From Nonomuraea helvata (GTDB lineage: Bacteria; Actinomycetota; Actinomycetes; Streptosporangiales; Streptosporangiaceae): a DNA stretch of 64,000 bases. The notes beneath the pieces are model-generated. The model had not been told where the DNA came from, made no database searches, and saw nothing but the letters and a program-made list of their open reading frames with translations. Positions 31,231-40,325 of the stretch are shown here, piece by piece. The position numbers and the translations under genes are program-made. Every line of letters begins with the position of its first letter. The first letter of the stretch is position 1. The stretch is taken from assembly GCF_039535785.1 (NCBI RefSeq), contig NZ_BAAAXV010000003.1, forward strand, positions 1-64,000, read 5' to 3'.

Positions 31231-31850
31231 GTGCCGGTGTCAGACCTGAGTTCCAGACGGCCTCGGCCGGTCTGAACCGCGCGCTGCTGTACTTCGGCGC
31301 CGCCGACGCGGACGTGCTGCCGATCGGCACCCGCATCGACCAGGCCAAGCTGGAGCTCTACTTCGACCAGGCGCTGGGCGAGGGCGCGGCGGTGACGCTG
31401 GCGGCACACGAGATCACCGACGACTCGTGGACCTGGGACCCCCAGAACGTGTCCTGGAACAACCAGCCCCCCTTCGCCGCCACCGCCGCCTCGACGGTGA
31501 CCCGCAACGTCGGCGAGCTGTCGCGCTGGCACAGCTTCGACGTGACCGCGATGGTCAACGCCTGGTACGCCTCTGCCGGGGCGCCCATGGGCGGCATCCT
31601 GATCAAGGCGGCCAACGAGGCCAAGACCGCCCCGGTGGGCGGCGTCTCGTACCAGGCGATGGACGACTTCACCGCCGTCGACCCGCTGACCGTCGACCCG
31701 ACCGCGCACCCGCGCCTGCTGGTGACGTTCGGCAAGCCGTCGGTGACGCTCAACCAGCCGACGCTGGCGACCTCGGTGGGCGCGTCGCTGTCGTGGTCGG
31801 CCTACGCCGACCCGACCCCCGGTGACGCCTCCGACGATCTGGCCGAGTAA
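31231..31850 (+). pseudogene. Fragment of a DNRLRE-domain secreted protein
   Basis: About 200 codons encode NRALLYFG, GTRIDQAKLELYFDQAL, ITDDSWTWDPQNVSWNNQPP, WHSFDVTAMVNAWYA and HPRLLVTFGKP, the core of a DNRLRE beta-sandwich domain, followed by a short fibronectin-like lead-in. In known relatives this domain is part of very long wall or RHS-type proteins. Here it has no signal peptide, no start with a ribosome site, and stops abruptly at 31850, so both ends are missing. Confidence 0.75.
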
Positions 31851-32030
31851 CGGCTGCGCCGGACCTGCCCCAGCGGGTGCCAGACCACCTCCAACATTCG
31901 CCGTGAAAGCCGCAGGCTAATGCCACATGCACGTAATCATCGATAAGGCCACGGAGTCGGTCTCGCCGTAAGACGCGGATTGTCGGGTGGAGCCGGACCA
32001 TCTCTGCCGTCTGGAGGAGACTGCATCCAC

Positions 32031-32114
32031 GCTCCGATGTCGCCTATGAGTGTTGTAATGATCGACATACTCAAGCAGACCGCGCCGAAGACAGTCTTGT
32101 CCAAGGACAAGCAT
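32031..32114 (-). pseudogene. Integrase-core transposase fragment (IS3/IS481-like)
   Basis: Minus-strand codons LRRGLLEYVDHYNTHRRHRS match the C-terminal end of an rve-type transposase, where the YNTHRPHR motif is conserved. Nothing upstream or downstream continues the protein. The surrounding 31851-32214 stretch shows no other gene. Confidence 0.6.
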
Positions 32115-32214
32115 TCAGTCGGTGCATTCGCAGCGCACGCTGCCGACAGGCGGCCCGGATGGCGAGGCAGCCACCCGGGTCGCCCTGGGGCCGTCGGCTC
32201 AGCGACTTCGTTTC

Positions 32215-34218
32215 TTAACTGGGTCGCCCGCGAACCGTAACCACGTGCGTGGCCTCCGCGGTCATGAACGTTGAGTCGCCGACCCACTTGACGCTGTAGG
32301 TGTATTCGCCGCCATCGCTAGCTGTATCGGTGAAGCTGAACGACCCATCATCGGACACCGTCACGTTCGGCAATGCCCTCCTGATGGTGCCCTCACGGCC
32401 GACAAAGGTGCGTTGCACCGTGAGCACGGCATTCGGCGAAGGGAGCCGGCCACCGCCGTCCAGCTTGCCGCTGACTTCGAGCTGGTCGCCGGCGACCGCC
32501 TTCTCGGGGCCCGACAGGGTGAGGGTCGTCTGGCGTTTGGCAACCGTCACGGGGTGCCAAGCCAGGGTCGAGCTGTAGATGGAGTCTCCAGCCCAGCTCA
32601 CCTCGTAGTAGATGACGCCACCCACTGGCGGGGTGTCGGTAACGGTGAATGTGCCGTCGTCGGAGGTCGTCACTTCGGTGAGGGGCTTTTTGACGTCGCC
32701 TGGAAGCTTGCGGGATACCGCCAGGCGTTGCGCGCCGGGAGCCGAGCCACCTGCCAAGGTGAGGCGACCAGTCAGCGTAAGCGGTTCGAACACGGCCGGC
32801 TCGGGCGACGGCGTCACGGTGATTGAGGAGGAGCGCTTGTCCACCGTGAACCACGGCGACCAGGCCGTGCTCCACCGGAAAGCCGAAGTGCCCTCCCAGA
32901 CGACCTCGTACCTGTGCCAGTCGACGGCCTGTGGGGTGTCGGTGATGGTGAATGTGCCGTCCTCGGCGGTTGTCACCTCGGGCAGGGATTCCATGATGCC
33001 GTACGGTCGCTGGCGGATGACGGACAGCGTCTGTATGCCGAGGGCCGAGCCGTCCGGCGAGGTGAGCCGACCGGTCAGCGTGAGAGGTTCGAGCACGGTC
33101 GCCCGCTCGGGAGCGGTCAGGCTGAGCGTGGCCGGGGGAAGCGTGACGTCGGGCAGCCGTGCCAGGTAGAGCCGGTCCAACAGCCCTCTCAGCACGACGA
33201 AGACCGTGGTCCCGGAGATGGCGATGCCGCCAGGGACCGCGGACACTTCGTCGGCCTGATGCGTGTATTCGAACGTCTTCTCCGCGGTGGCAACGTCGAA
33301 CATCTCGACGGTCGGACGACGCGCCATTCCACCCACCAGACGGGAGCCGTCCGGGTTGAGGGTGATGGCACTCCCTGACTGCGTGCCGTAGCTGCGGACA
33401 TGGGTCATGGCGGTCGTGTCCCAGCTGTCGACCCTGTACGGGTAGCCGAAAGCGGAGAACAGCGTGGCACCGTCCGGGGTGATGGCGAGGTCACTCGGGT
33501 TGGACAGATCATTCGTGACGCCGCTGATGACACCGCGGCGGGTGACGGTGGCACCGGACACGTCGTAGATGAAGAGATCGCTGGGGGTCCTGCCGGTGAT
33601 GCCGACGGCCAGAGTCCCGCCGGCGGCGGCCAGCAGCGGAGGGCTGAACAGCCCGGTCTCGACCTGGGTGAACTCCGGCTCCGTCGCCGACACGTCGAAG
33701 CTGACGACGCCGTTCTTGTTGTCGTAGATGCTGCAACCGTAACCGACATAGAGTCGGCTGCCGGACAGGGACATCGTCGACGGGCACGGATAGGCGGTCA
33801 GGTCGATGCGCCGGGTGATGGCGAGGGTTGCCGTGTTGATCTCCGCGACCTGGTTCGCGCCCCTGACCGCCGCGTACAAGCGGGAGCCGTCGGCCGCCGA
33901 TGCGAGCTCTGACACGCCCGGGAGGTCATGGATGGTGTCGGTGACAGAGCCCTGAGTGTTGGCGACGACGATACGGTCGGCGGCGGAGACGAAGAGCTTG
34001 TCGCGGCCCGCGGCAATGTCACCGCTTCTCAGGTTAGACGGGAGAGAAACGCCGAGGTCCGTTTTGGAGTCGGCCGCGCTCGCGGCGGGCGCTTGGGCCA
34101 CAATCAGGCCCGCTGCGATGATCGGGACGGTGCAGAGGGTGAGCAGTCGGCGGGCTAATCGAATGGTCGCAGGCCGAGGCGATGACGAAGCGCGATCAAG
34201 GCGGTGCGTTGACAACAT
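32215..34218 (-). CDS. Secreted beta-propeller protein with three Ig-like repeats
   Basis: A 667-residue secreted protein. A basic, hydrophobic leader ends near PAASAADSK. Residues about 50-360 are a propeller of YVTN/WD type (SAADGSRLYAAVRGANQVAEI, LAITPDGATLFSAFGY, ITLNPDGSRLVGG). Then three bacterial Ig-like repeats occur, the first two with VxEPLTLTGRLT and all with EVTT..DGTFT.TDT-like cores. Such proteins bind surfaces or carbohydrates outside the cell. ATG 34216-34218 has AAGGAA just upstream; a longer frame lacks support. A stray piece of the same repeat occurs at 35399 on the other strand. Ligand unknown. Confidence 0.85.
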   Translation of the reverse strand: MLSTHRLDRASSSPRPATIRLARRLLTLCTVPIIAAGLIVAQAPAASAADSKTDLGVSLPSNLRSGDIAAGRDKLFVSAADRIVVANTQGSVTDTIHDLPGVSELASAADGSRLYAAVRGANQVAEINTATLAITRRIDLTAYPCPSTMSLSGSRLYVGYGCSIYDNKNGVVSFDVSATEPEFTQVETGLFSPPLLAAAGGTLAVGITGRTPSDLFIYDVSGATVTRRGVISGVTNDLSNPSDLAITPDGATLFSAFGYPYRVDSWDTTAMTHVRSYGTQSGSAITLNPDGSRLVGGMARRPTVEMFDVATAEKTFEYTHQADEVSAVPGGIAISGTTVFVVLRGLLDRLYLARLPDVTLPPATLSLTAPERATVLEPLTLTGRLTSPDGSALGIQTLSVIRQRPYGIMESLPEVTTAEDGTFTITDTPQAVDWHRYEVVWEGTSAFRWSTAWSPWFTVDKRSSSITVTPSPEPAVFEPLTLTGRLTLAGGSAPGAQRLAVSRKLPGDVKKPLTEVTTSDDGTFTVTDTPPVGGVIYYEVSWAGDSIYSSTLAWHPVTVAKRQTTLTLSGPEKAVAGDQLEVSGKLDGGGRLPSPNAVLTVQRTFVGREGTIRRALPNVTVSDDGSFSFTDTASDGGEYTYSVKWVGDSTFMTAEATHVVTVRGRPS

Positions 34219-34416
34219 GATTCCTTCAAAATCGTTCACCAGTGCGAGAAGCCATACGATCAAGCCATGCCGATGATCGCGTGTCAAGCTTGACGGATAG
34301 CATTCGGGATGCAGCTGCGGGTCGATCACGCGGACATCGCGATCTTGCGTTCGGCTGCCTGCACACCATCTGCCGCGGTGACATCACGCCACCTGGCTAT
34401 GCATTGTTCAGCTCCC

Positions 34417-34516
34417 CGTTACGCTCCTGAACTCAATCCGGCCGAGGAAGCCTGGTCACTGCTCCGCCGGGCCATGACGAACTTCGCCGTCACCGGTCTG
34501 CCCGGTCTCGTCCGGC
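34417..34516 (+). pseudogene. IS630-type transposase fragment
   Basis: RYAPELNPAEEAWSLLRR is the conserved C-terminal DDE segment of IS630-family transposases, with the catalytic Glu in NPAEEAW. The reading frame runs on without a stop into a different element, the group II intron fragment, so this is a recombination or deletion junction. Confidence 0.75.
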
Positions 34517-34692
34517 TCAAGGACCTCAATGGCTTCCTGTGCGGCTGGGCCGGATACTTCCGCTACGAACCCTCCGGCCAGCGCCTCAGCAAGATCAGAC
34601 GGTATGCCCAGTGGCGGCTGGCGCACTTCATCCGAAGACGTTATCGCCGCAGCATGACGTTCGGCTGGCGGGTACTGGACGATCATGAGTAG
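34517..34692 (+). pseudogene. Group II intron maturase C-terminal fragment
   Basis: LNGFLCGWAGYFRYEPSG, KIRRYAQWRLAHFIRRRYRR and FGWRVL match the GIIM maturase domain at the end of group II intron reverse transcriptases. The reverse transcriptase domain and intron RNA are absent. The frame is continuous with the IS630 fragment, and its end overlaps the end of the convergent lipoprotein gene. Confidence 0.75.
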
Positions 34693-35246
34693 TCGTCTTC
34701 GTCGTACTGCTCCAGGCGGAGTAGGGTACGGATCTTCCCCACCGCAGGTTTCCCGTCGTGGCGGGCGGCGTTCAGCACTTCCTGGATGAGCGCGTCGCGG
34801 TCACGGGCACGCGCGGCCAGGAGCCAGTGCCGTTGCGCCTTGAGCGATTCGGCCTTGAGCTGCCCCATCAGCCCGCGCAGTGTCCTGGGCCAGGCGGTGT
34901 CGGTCAATTGGCCGATCTGTGTCCTGTTCGCGGTGGCGACCTGCGCTGCTCGGCGGCGTAGCGTCGCGACAGGCTGGCTGCCGTTGATCGCCTGCTCGAG
35001 TCGTTCGAGCGCGATGTTGTACGGCCGCACGGTGCTCAGGTAATGCCGGGCCGCCTGATCGAGGGTCAGCGGCACCGGGCTCGGCGTCGCCCGCGGCGAA
35101 GGAGTTACGGTCTCCGCATGCAGCTTGGGGCTCGCGGCCGTGGCGGAAGGGAGCGCGAGCGGGACCGGCGGAGCCGCGTCGACGGGGTCGCTCGAGCACC
35201 CGGTGACCATGGTGGCGACCACCAGTGTTCCTGCAAGGATGCGCAC
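34683..35246 (-). CDS. Putative lipoprotein of unknown function
   Basis: A 187-residue protein with a short leader and lipobox VTGCSS, so it should be anchored by lipid outside the membrane. After a Pro/Ala/Ser-rich linker (residues 25-60) comes a helical domain: AARHYLSTVRPYNIALERLE, LRRRAAQVATANRTQIGQL and LRGLMGQLKAESLKAQRHWL. The pattern resembles DUF-type four-helix bundle lipoproteins in actinomycetes. The C-terminus is acidic (EQYDEDDYS). No partner is obvious; it converges on the intron fragment. Confidence 0.75.
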   Translation of the reverse strand: MRILAGTLVVATMVTGCSSDPVDAAPPVPLALPSATAASPKLHAETVTPSPRATPSPVPLTLDQAARHYLSTVRPYNIALERLEQAINGSQPVATLRRRAAQVATANRTQIGQLTDTAWPRTLRGLMGQLKAESLKAQRHWLLAARARDRDALIQEVLNAARHDGKPAVGKIRTLLRLEQYDEDDYS

Positions 35247-35398
35247 AAGTCCGTAATTGATCCATTCGGCCGTAAGTATGTCAAGATGCTAAATCGCCGG
35301 CCGCGAGCCGTGCGGCTGCGTTGGAATCCTCCGGCGGTTGCACGGTGGAACCCTTCCGGCCTCCGGGATGACCCCGATGGCTCCATCCGCGGGGGCCC

Positions 35399-35479
35399 GT
35401 GCTCGAACCGCTCACCTTGACCGGCCGGCTCACGCTCGCCGATGCAACGACGGCGGTTCGCGTCAATAGCAAGGAGTGA
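35399..35479 (+). pseudogene. Ig-like repeat fragment
   Basis: Plus-strand codons VLEPLTLTGRLTLADATTAV are near-identical to the Ig-like repeats of the secreted propeller protein encoded on the minus strand at 32215-34218. The frame stops at TGA 35477-35479, and nothing else of a gene is visible around it (35247-35540). It is a remnant of a paralogue or of an inverted duplication. Confidence 0.7.
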
Positions 35480-35540
35480 CCTCGGAAACCCTCGAACCTG
35501 CGGATTCGGGGTTTGTTGGAGGCAGTCGAAGGGGCCAGCG

Positions 35541-38500
35541 TCAGTTCGTCGGATTCGTCGGATTCGCCGGGTGCTCGTCGTACCGCTCGATCAAGGCCGC
35601 CACCTCACCGGCCTCCGACGACGAGATGGCGTCCAGGATCTCCAGGGAACGGCGCCATGCATTAACGGCCGCCGGGAGGTTCCCGGCGTCGCGGTGCACC
35701 TCGCCCAGGGCGCGCAGGGCGTGGCCGCGGCGGCGGGGTAAGGGGGTGGCCTCGCAGATGGCCACGACGTCGGTCAGCGTCGCCACTGCCTCGTCGAAGC
35801 GCCGCTGCAGGCGCCGGAGCTCGGCGAAGGTGAGCAGGGCGCGGGCCTCGCCCAGTCGCTCCCCGACGTTCCGATAGATGGCCAGGGACTGATGCAGGAG
35901 GCGTTCGGCGTCGGTGAAGCAGCGCTGGGCGAGCCGGGCCGTGGCCAGCGCCAGGGACGCGTAGGCGGTGCCCCTGGGGAAGCCGAGCGTGTCGAAGGAG
36001 GCCATCGCCCGGCTGAAGGAGTTCTCGGCGGCGGTGCGGTCGCCGCGGGCGAGATCGATCTCTCCGAGGAGCACTCTGGCGAACTCGCACGAGCGGACGT
36101 CGCCGATGTCCTCGGCCAGCCGCATCGCCCGCCGGACGAACGGGGCCGCGAGGTCGAGGCGGCCCTGGCTGACGTGGATGCGGCCGATGCCCCGCACGAC
36201 GGTGATCTCCGTGCCGCGGTCGCCGGTCCGGGCCAGGGCGTCGGCGGCCTGGTTGTAGCAGGCCAGAGCATCCGTGTGGCGGCCTTGGAGGCCGCGGAGC
36301 TCGCCCATGTTGACCAGGGCCAGGGCATGCCCGTGCCCGTCCTCGGCCTTCTCGAACAGCTGCAGGGACTCCTCCAGGAGCCGCTCGCTGCGGACCATGT
36401 CGTACTGGGCGATGGACAGCCTCGCCAGGCCGTTGAGCACACTCGCCTGGCCACGGACGTCGCCCGACGCGCGAGTGGCGCGTAGAGCCGTCTCGTGCGT
36501 CGTGCGCCACTCGTCGTAGAGGCTGCGGGTCTCGAACAGGCTCACGGCGCTGGCGGCGAGCTCCCAGCACAGCTCGTCGGCCCCCAGCGCCGCGCTCTGG
36601 CGGACCCCGGCGACGATGCTCGCCCGCTCGGCCTCCACCCAGGCGAGCGGGTCGCGTACGACGATCTCGGGCTGCCAGAGCGGGCTGTCGCCGCGCAGGA
36701 GGCGGTAGTCGCCGCCGCACAGCCGTACGTGGGCCTGCCGGGTGAGGGCGAGGCAGGCGCTCAGGGCGCGGCGGACGGCCGCGGTCCGCTCGTCCTCGGG
36801 CTCGTCGGCCTCGGCGCATTCGCGGGCGTACATGCGGGTCAGGTCGTGGAAGCGGAAGCGCGTGTGGCGGGATGGGTCGGGTTCTGGCGGGTCGTCCGGG
36901 TAGCGCGTGTGGCCGGAGGGGTCGCGGGGCGCCACGTCCAGGAGACGGGCGTCGGCCAGCTCCTCGATCAGGTCCTCGGCCTCGCCGTGCGGCAGGTCGA
37001 GCAGGGCGGCGGCGGTCCAGGCGGCGAAGTCCGGCGCCTCGAGCAGGCCGAGCAGGCGGAACAGCCGCCGCGCCGCCGGGGTCAGGCCCTGGTAGCCCAC
37101 GGCGAGGCTGGCCCGCACCTCCTGGGAGCCGTGGGAGAGCTGGCGCAGCCGGCTGCCGGTGTCGTTCAGCCGGGTGACCAGCTGGCTCAGGCTCCAGTGC
37201 GGCCGCGCGGCCAGCTTGGCGCCGGCGATGCGTACCGCGAGGGGCAGGCCGCCGCACAGGTGGACGAGCATGCCGGCCTCGCCGGGCGCCTCGGCCGCCC
37301 GGTCGGCGCCGATGAGGTGCCGCAGCAGCTCCAGCGCCTCGCCGGAGGGCATCACCGGGAGATCGATCCTCCGCGCCGCGGGCAGCGCCGACAGCCGGTG
37401 CCTGCTGGTGATCAGTACGGCGCATCCCGGCGTGCCCGGCAGCAGCGGGTGGACCTGGCCCTCGTCGGCCGCGTCGTCGAACACCACCAGGTAGCGCCGG
37501 TTCGCCAGCTTGTCGCGGAACAGCTCGGCGCGCTGGTCCAGGCCGCTCGGCACGGCGGCGCTGTCGACCCCGAGCGCGCGCAGGAACCGGCCCAGCGCCT
37601 CCTCCGGATCCACCCGGTGGTTCCCGGCGCTGCGCAGGTTGATGTAGAGCTGTCCGTCGGGGAAGTCGTGCCGTACGAGGTGGGCGACGTGTACGGCCAG
37701 GGCCGTCTTCCCCACGCCCCCTTGGCCCGAGATCGCGCAGAGCGGCACCGCCGCCGCCCGGTACTCGCACAGGGCCTCGACCGCCGCCGCCACCTCCTCG
37801 CCCCTGCCGACGAAGTCGGCGACGTCAGGCGGCAGCTGACACACGGCCTGCGGCCCGGCCGCGGCGGACGGCGGCTCGCCGCGCAGGATCGTGGCCTGCA
37901 ACCGCCGCAGCTCCGTGCCCGGCTCGATGCCGAGCTCCCGTACGAGGACCTCGCGGGCCTGCCGGTACGCCTCCAGCGCCCTGTCCCGCTGCCCTGTCCG
38001 AGCGAGCGCCAGCATGAGCAGGTGCCAGGCCCGTTCCCGCAGCGGCTGGTCGGTCAGCAGGTGACGCAGATCGTCGATGACCTCCTGGTGCGGGCCGATG
38101 ACGAGCCTGGCCTCCGCGTAGTCGAGCCGGGCCGCGGTACGGCGCTCCTCCAGCTCGCTCACCCGGGCCGGCATGTCGCCCCAGAGCCGGGAGCCCTCGG
38201 CGGGACCTCCCCGCCACAGGGCCAGCGCCCGCCGGAACCCCTCGGCCGCGGCCCGGGCGTCGCCCCGCTCGGCGTCCAGCCTCGCCTGCCGTACGCCCTC
38301 GTCGAACGCGAGCAGATCGACCTCTCCGGCGCCGGTCTGCAAGAGGTAGCCGGATCCTTTGGTGAGGAGGGGCGCGCCGGGCGGCAGCGTCTTTCTCAGC
38401 TGGGCGACGTACGACTGGAGGTTGGCCACCGCGGACGGCGGAGGCTTCTCCCACAGCGCGGCGAGCAGGCGGTCCTGGGAGACGGGGGAGTTGACGTTGA

Positions 38501-38609
38501 GCAGCAGACTGGCCAGGAGCGCGCTCTGCTTGCCGCTCAGCTCGACCGGCTGCCGATCGCCCACCCGGATGAACACTGGTCCCAAGACGCCGAAGGTCAC
38601 ATCCGTCAC
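35541..38609 (-). CDS. SARP-type transcriptional regulator with NB-ARC and TPR domains (AfsR-like)
   Basis: A 1022-residue regulator. Residues 1-95 form the OmpR-like winged helix (FGVLGPVFIRVGDRQPVELS, SYVAQLRKTL), followed by the BTAD helical domain to about 250. An NB-ARC STAND ATPase follows, with P-loop ISGQGGVGKTAL, Walker B YLVVFDDAADE and sensor VLITSRHR, then TPR repeats from about 690 to the end. Such proteins activate secondary-metabolite or stress genes when a signal opens the STAND switch. GTG 38607-38609 is chosen for its GGGGGAG ribosome site. The C-terminus is a short NPTNPTN repeat. No biosynthetic cluster is adjacent, so its target is unclear. Confidence 0.9.
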   Translation of the reverse strand: MTDVTFGVLGPVFIRVGDRQPVELSGKQSALLASLLLNVNSPVSQDRLLAALWEKPPPSAVANLQSYVAQLRKTLPPGAPLLTKGSGYLLQTGAGEVDLLAFDEGVRQARLDAERGDARAAAEGFRRALALWRGGPAEGSRLWGDMPARVSELEERRTAARLDYAEARLVIGPHQEVIDDLRHLLTDQPLRERAWHLLMLALARTGQRDRALEAYRQAREVLVRELGIEPGTELRRLQATILRGEPPSAAAGPQAVCQLPPDVADFVGRGEEVAAAVEALCEYRAAAVPLCAISGQGGVGKTALAVHVAHLVRHDFPDGQLYINLRSAGNHRVDPEEALGRFLRALGVDSAAVPSGLDQRAELFRDKLANRRYLVVFDDAADEGQVHPLLPGTPGCAVLITSRHRLSALPAARRIDLPVMPSGEALELLRHLIGADRAAEAPGEAGMLVHLCGGLPLAVRIAGAKLAARPHWSLSQLVTRLNDTGSRLRQLSHGSQEVRASLAVGYQGLTPAARRLFRLLGLLEAPDFAAWTAAALLDLPHGEAEDLIEELADARLLDVAPRDPSGHTRYPDDPPEPDPSRHTRFRFHDLTRMYARECAEADEPEDERTAAVRRALSACLALTRQAHVRLCGGDYRLLRGDSPLWQPEIVVRDPLAWVEAERASIVAGVRQSAALGADELCWELAASAVSLFETRSLYDEWRTTHETALRATRASGDVRGQASVLNGLARLSIAQYDMVRSERLLEESLQLFEKAEDGHGHALALVNMGELRGLQGRHTDALACYNQAADALARTGDRGTEITVVRGIGRIHVSQGRLDLAAPFVRRAMRLAEDIGDVRSCEFARVLLGEIDLARGDRTAAENSFSRAMASFDTLGFPRGTAYASLALATARLAQRCFTDAERLLHQSLAIYRNVGERLGEARALLTFAELRRLQRRFDEAVATLTDVVAICEATPLPRRRGHALRALGEVHRDAGNLPAAVNAWRRSLEILDAISSSEAGEVAALIERYDEHPANPTNPTN

Positions 38610-38699
38610 ATCGTGCTCCCCCGTGGGATGATCCAAGGACTCCGGGGGCAATTCTTCATCGGGCTGGGCCGCCAGTCGAGCCGTGCGCCGCTCCCGTGC

Positions 38700-39602
38700 T
38701 CAGGGCCTCCGGCTCTCGGCGAGGACCTGCGCCAGCGCGTGGGAGGCCTGGCGGACCATCCCCGGGTTGGTGTCCCAGTAGTACGCCAGCGCGTTCACGG
38801 CCTGGGAGAGCGCCCAGCCCCGGCCGCGCAGCCACGACGCGTCGTCCACGCCGAGCTCGGCGTGGAAGCGCCGGCGGCTCTCGCCCGCGAACACGTTCCA
38901 CGCCGGCTGGAGGTCGCAGGCGGGGTCACCCACGTTGAGTCCGCCGAAGTCGATGACCGCGGACAGGCGGCCGCCGACCACGAGCAGGTTGCCCGGCAGC
39001 AGGTCCCCGTGCACCCAGACCTCCGCGCCGTCCCAGACGGGGGCGCTGAGCGACTCCTCCCATGAGCGGAGGGCCGCGGCGCCGTCGATGCGGTCGCCGA
39101 GCTGAGCGATCGACCGGCGGACGAACTCGTCCCCTTCAGCGAGCGGAGCGCCGCGAGCGCCGCGGGGACGCGGATGGGCGCCGGCCTGGTCCACCTTGCG
39201 CAGCGCCTTGATGAACGCGGCCAGATCGACGGCCGCCTGCTCCAGGTCCGTGATCGTGCCGTTGGCGTTCGCGCCGGGCAGCCACTCGTACACGGACCAC
39301 GTGAAGGGATAGCCTTCGGCCGGATCCCCCATGGCCAGCTGCACCGGGACGGCGAGCGGCAGGTGCGGCGCCAGCTTCGGCAGCCACCGCGCCTCCTTGG
39401 CCGCCTGCCCGGTGGCCCAGCCGATGCGCGGCATGCGCACGGACAGGTGGTCGCCCAGCCGGTAGATGTCGTGGTCTGTGCCGTAGGAGTCAACGGGTTC
39501 GATCCGCAGCCCGGCCCACTGGGGGAACTGTCCCGCGAGCAGCCGGCGAACCAGCTCGGCGTCGGTGTGGACCTCGTCGGCGTGCATCTTCGTCCTGCTC
39601 AT
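38700..39602 (-). CDS. Aminoglycoside phosphotransferase (APH)-family kinase
   Basis: A 300-residue kinase-like enzyme. The catalytic loop VWVHGDLLPGNLLV has the Asp base, and VIDFGGLNVGDPACDL is the metal-binding DFG-equivalent; YGTDHDIYRLGDHLSVRMPR supplies the ATP-binding N-lobe. Many actinomycete members phosphorylate unknown small molecules, so drug resistance should not be assumed. ATG 39600-39602 follows GGATGGGCGGCG. It is upstream of the SARP gene on the same strand with a 90-base gap and could share transcription. Confidence 0.88.
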   Translation of the reverse strand: MSRTKMHADEVHTDAELVRRLLAGQFPQWAGLRIEPVDSYGTDHDIYRLGDHLSVRMPRIGWATGQAAKEARWLPKLAPHLPLAVPVQLAMGDPAEGYPFTWSVYEWLPGANANGTITDLEQAAVDLAAFIKALRKVDQAGAHPRPRGARGAPLAEGDEFVRRSIAQLGDRIDGAAALRSWEESLSAPVWDGAEVWVHGDLLPGNLLVVGGRLSAVIDFGGLNVGDPACDLQPAWNVFAGESRRRFHAELGVDDASWLRGRGWALSQAVNALAYYWDTNPGMVRQASHALAQVLAESRRP

Positions 39603-39715
39603 CGCCGCCCATCCTTGACCGGCCGCGCCGGTTGCGGCAATCGGTTTTGGGTGGCGGGCACTCCCCGAAGATGGAATACTTAGCGTGTCCGTTCGAATAC
39701 GAAGGGAAAGATTCC

Positions 39716-40325
39716 ATGGTCGCCATGATGGAAGAGAAGCACCAGACGGAATCGATCTACGCGAAGCTCACGCGTACAGGGATGACCGCGCGTGAGCTGT
39801 TCGATGCCCTACCCCCCCCTCCCCGATCGCCGGGTTGAGGTCATCGAAGGGAAACTGCTTATGAGTCCTATGGGCAGCCCGGAGCACACCTGGATGGCCG
39901 TAGCGCTGGATCACGTCCTATGGCCCTTCTACCGAGAGCGAGGATGGCTGGGAGCCCCCGGCGGCCTGAACATCTGCATCGAAGGTCCGCGAGATTCTCT
40001 CGCGCCCGACTTCGCTCTCGTGCCGCCTGATTGCCCTCGGTGGGGTGTAGGAGAGCTGCTGTCGTCCGGGGTGCTGATGGTTGCCGAGGTCGTCTCTCCC
40101 AGCAGCGTCTACACAGACCGCGTGGAGAAGCGACGGACCTACGCGCTGGGCAGAGTGCCCATCTACGTGCTGATCGATCCGGTCGCCGACGAGCCGAGCG
40201 TGACCGTGTTCAGCGAGATCAAAGATGACGCCTATGAGGTGGCGGTCACCGAGCAGATCGGCGCACCGATCATGCTGCCCGCCCCGGTCGACTTCGAGCT
40301 GGACACCTCGATCTTCAAGATGTGA
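39716..40325 (+). pseudogene. Uma2 family nuclease, frameshifted in a poly-C run
   Basis: The two halves of one Uma2 (PD-D/EXK) gene lie in different frames. The first part, from ATG 39716 with AAGGGAAAG upstream, encodes MTARELFDALP; the second continues with LPDRRVEVIEGKLLMSPMGS to 40325. The shift falls in eight C residues at 39812-39819; with seven the gene would encode 202 residues. Nuclease motifs remain: APDFALVPPD, MVAEVVSPSS and RTYALGRVPIYVLID. This may be inactivation, phase variation or a sequencing error. The stop overlaps the end of the convergent ROK gene by 11 bp. Confidence 0.85.
39812..39819 (+). repeat. Homopolymer C8 at the Uma2 frameshift
   Basis: A run of eight C residues, followed by T and four more C, at the exact point where the Uma2 reading frame breaks. 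Loss of one C restores the full gene. Confidence 0.85.

Noticed and set aside
35541..38609. Marker of a secondary-metabolite gene cluster
   Set aside because: No polyketide, peptide synthetase, terpene or RiPP genes occur near either SARP gene.
38700..39602. Aminoglycoside resistance gene
   Set aside because: The fold is APH-like, but environmental members act on many substrates and no resistance context is seen.
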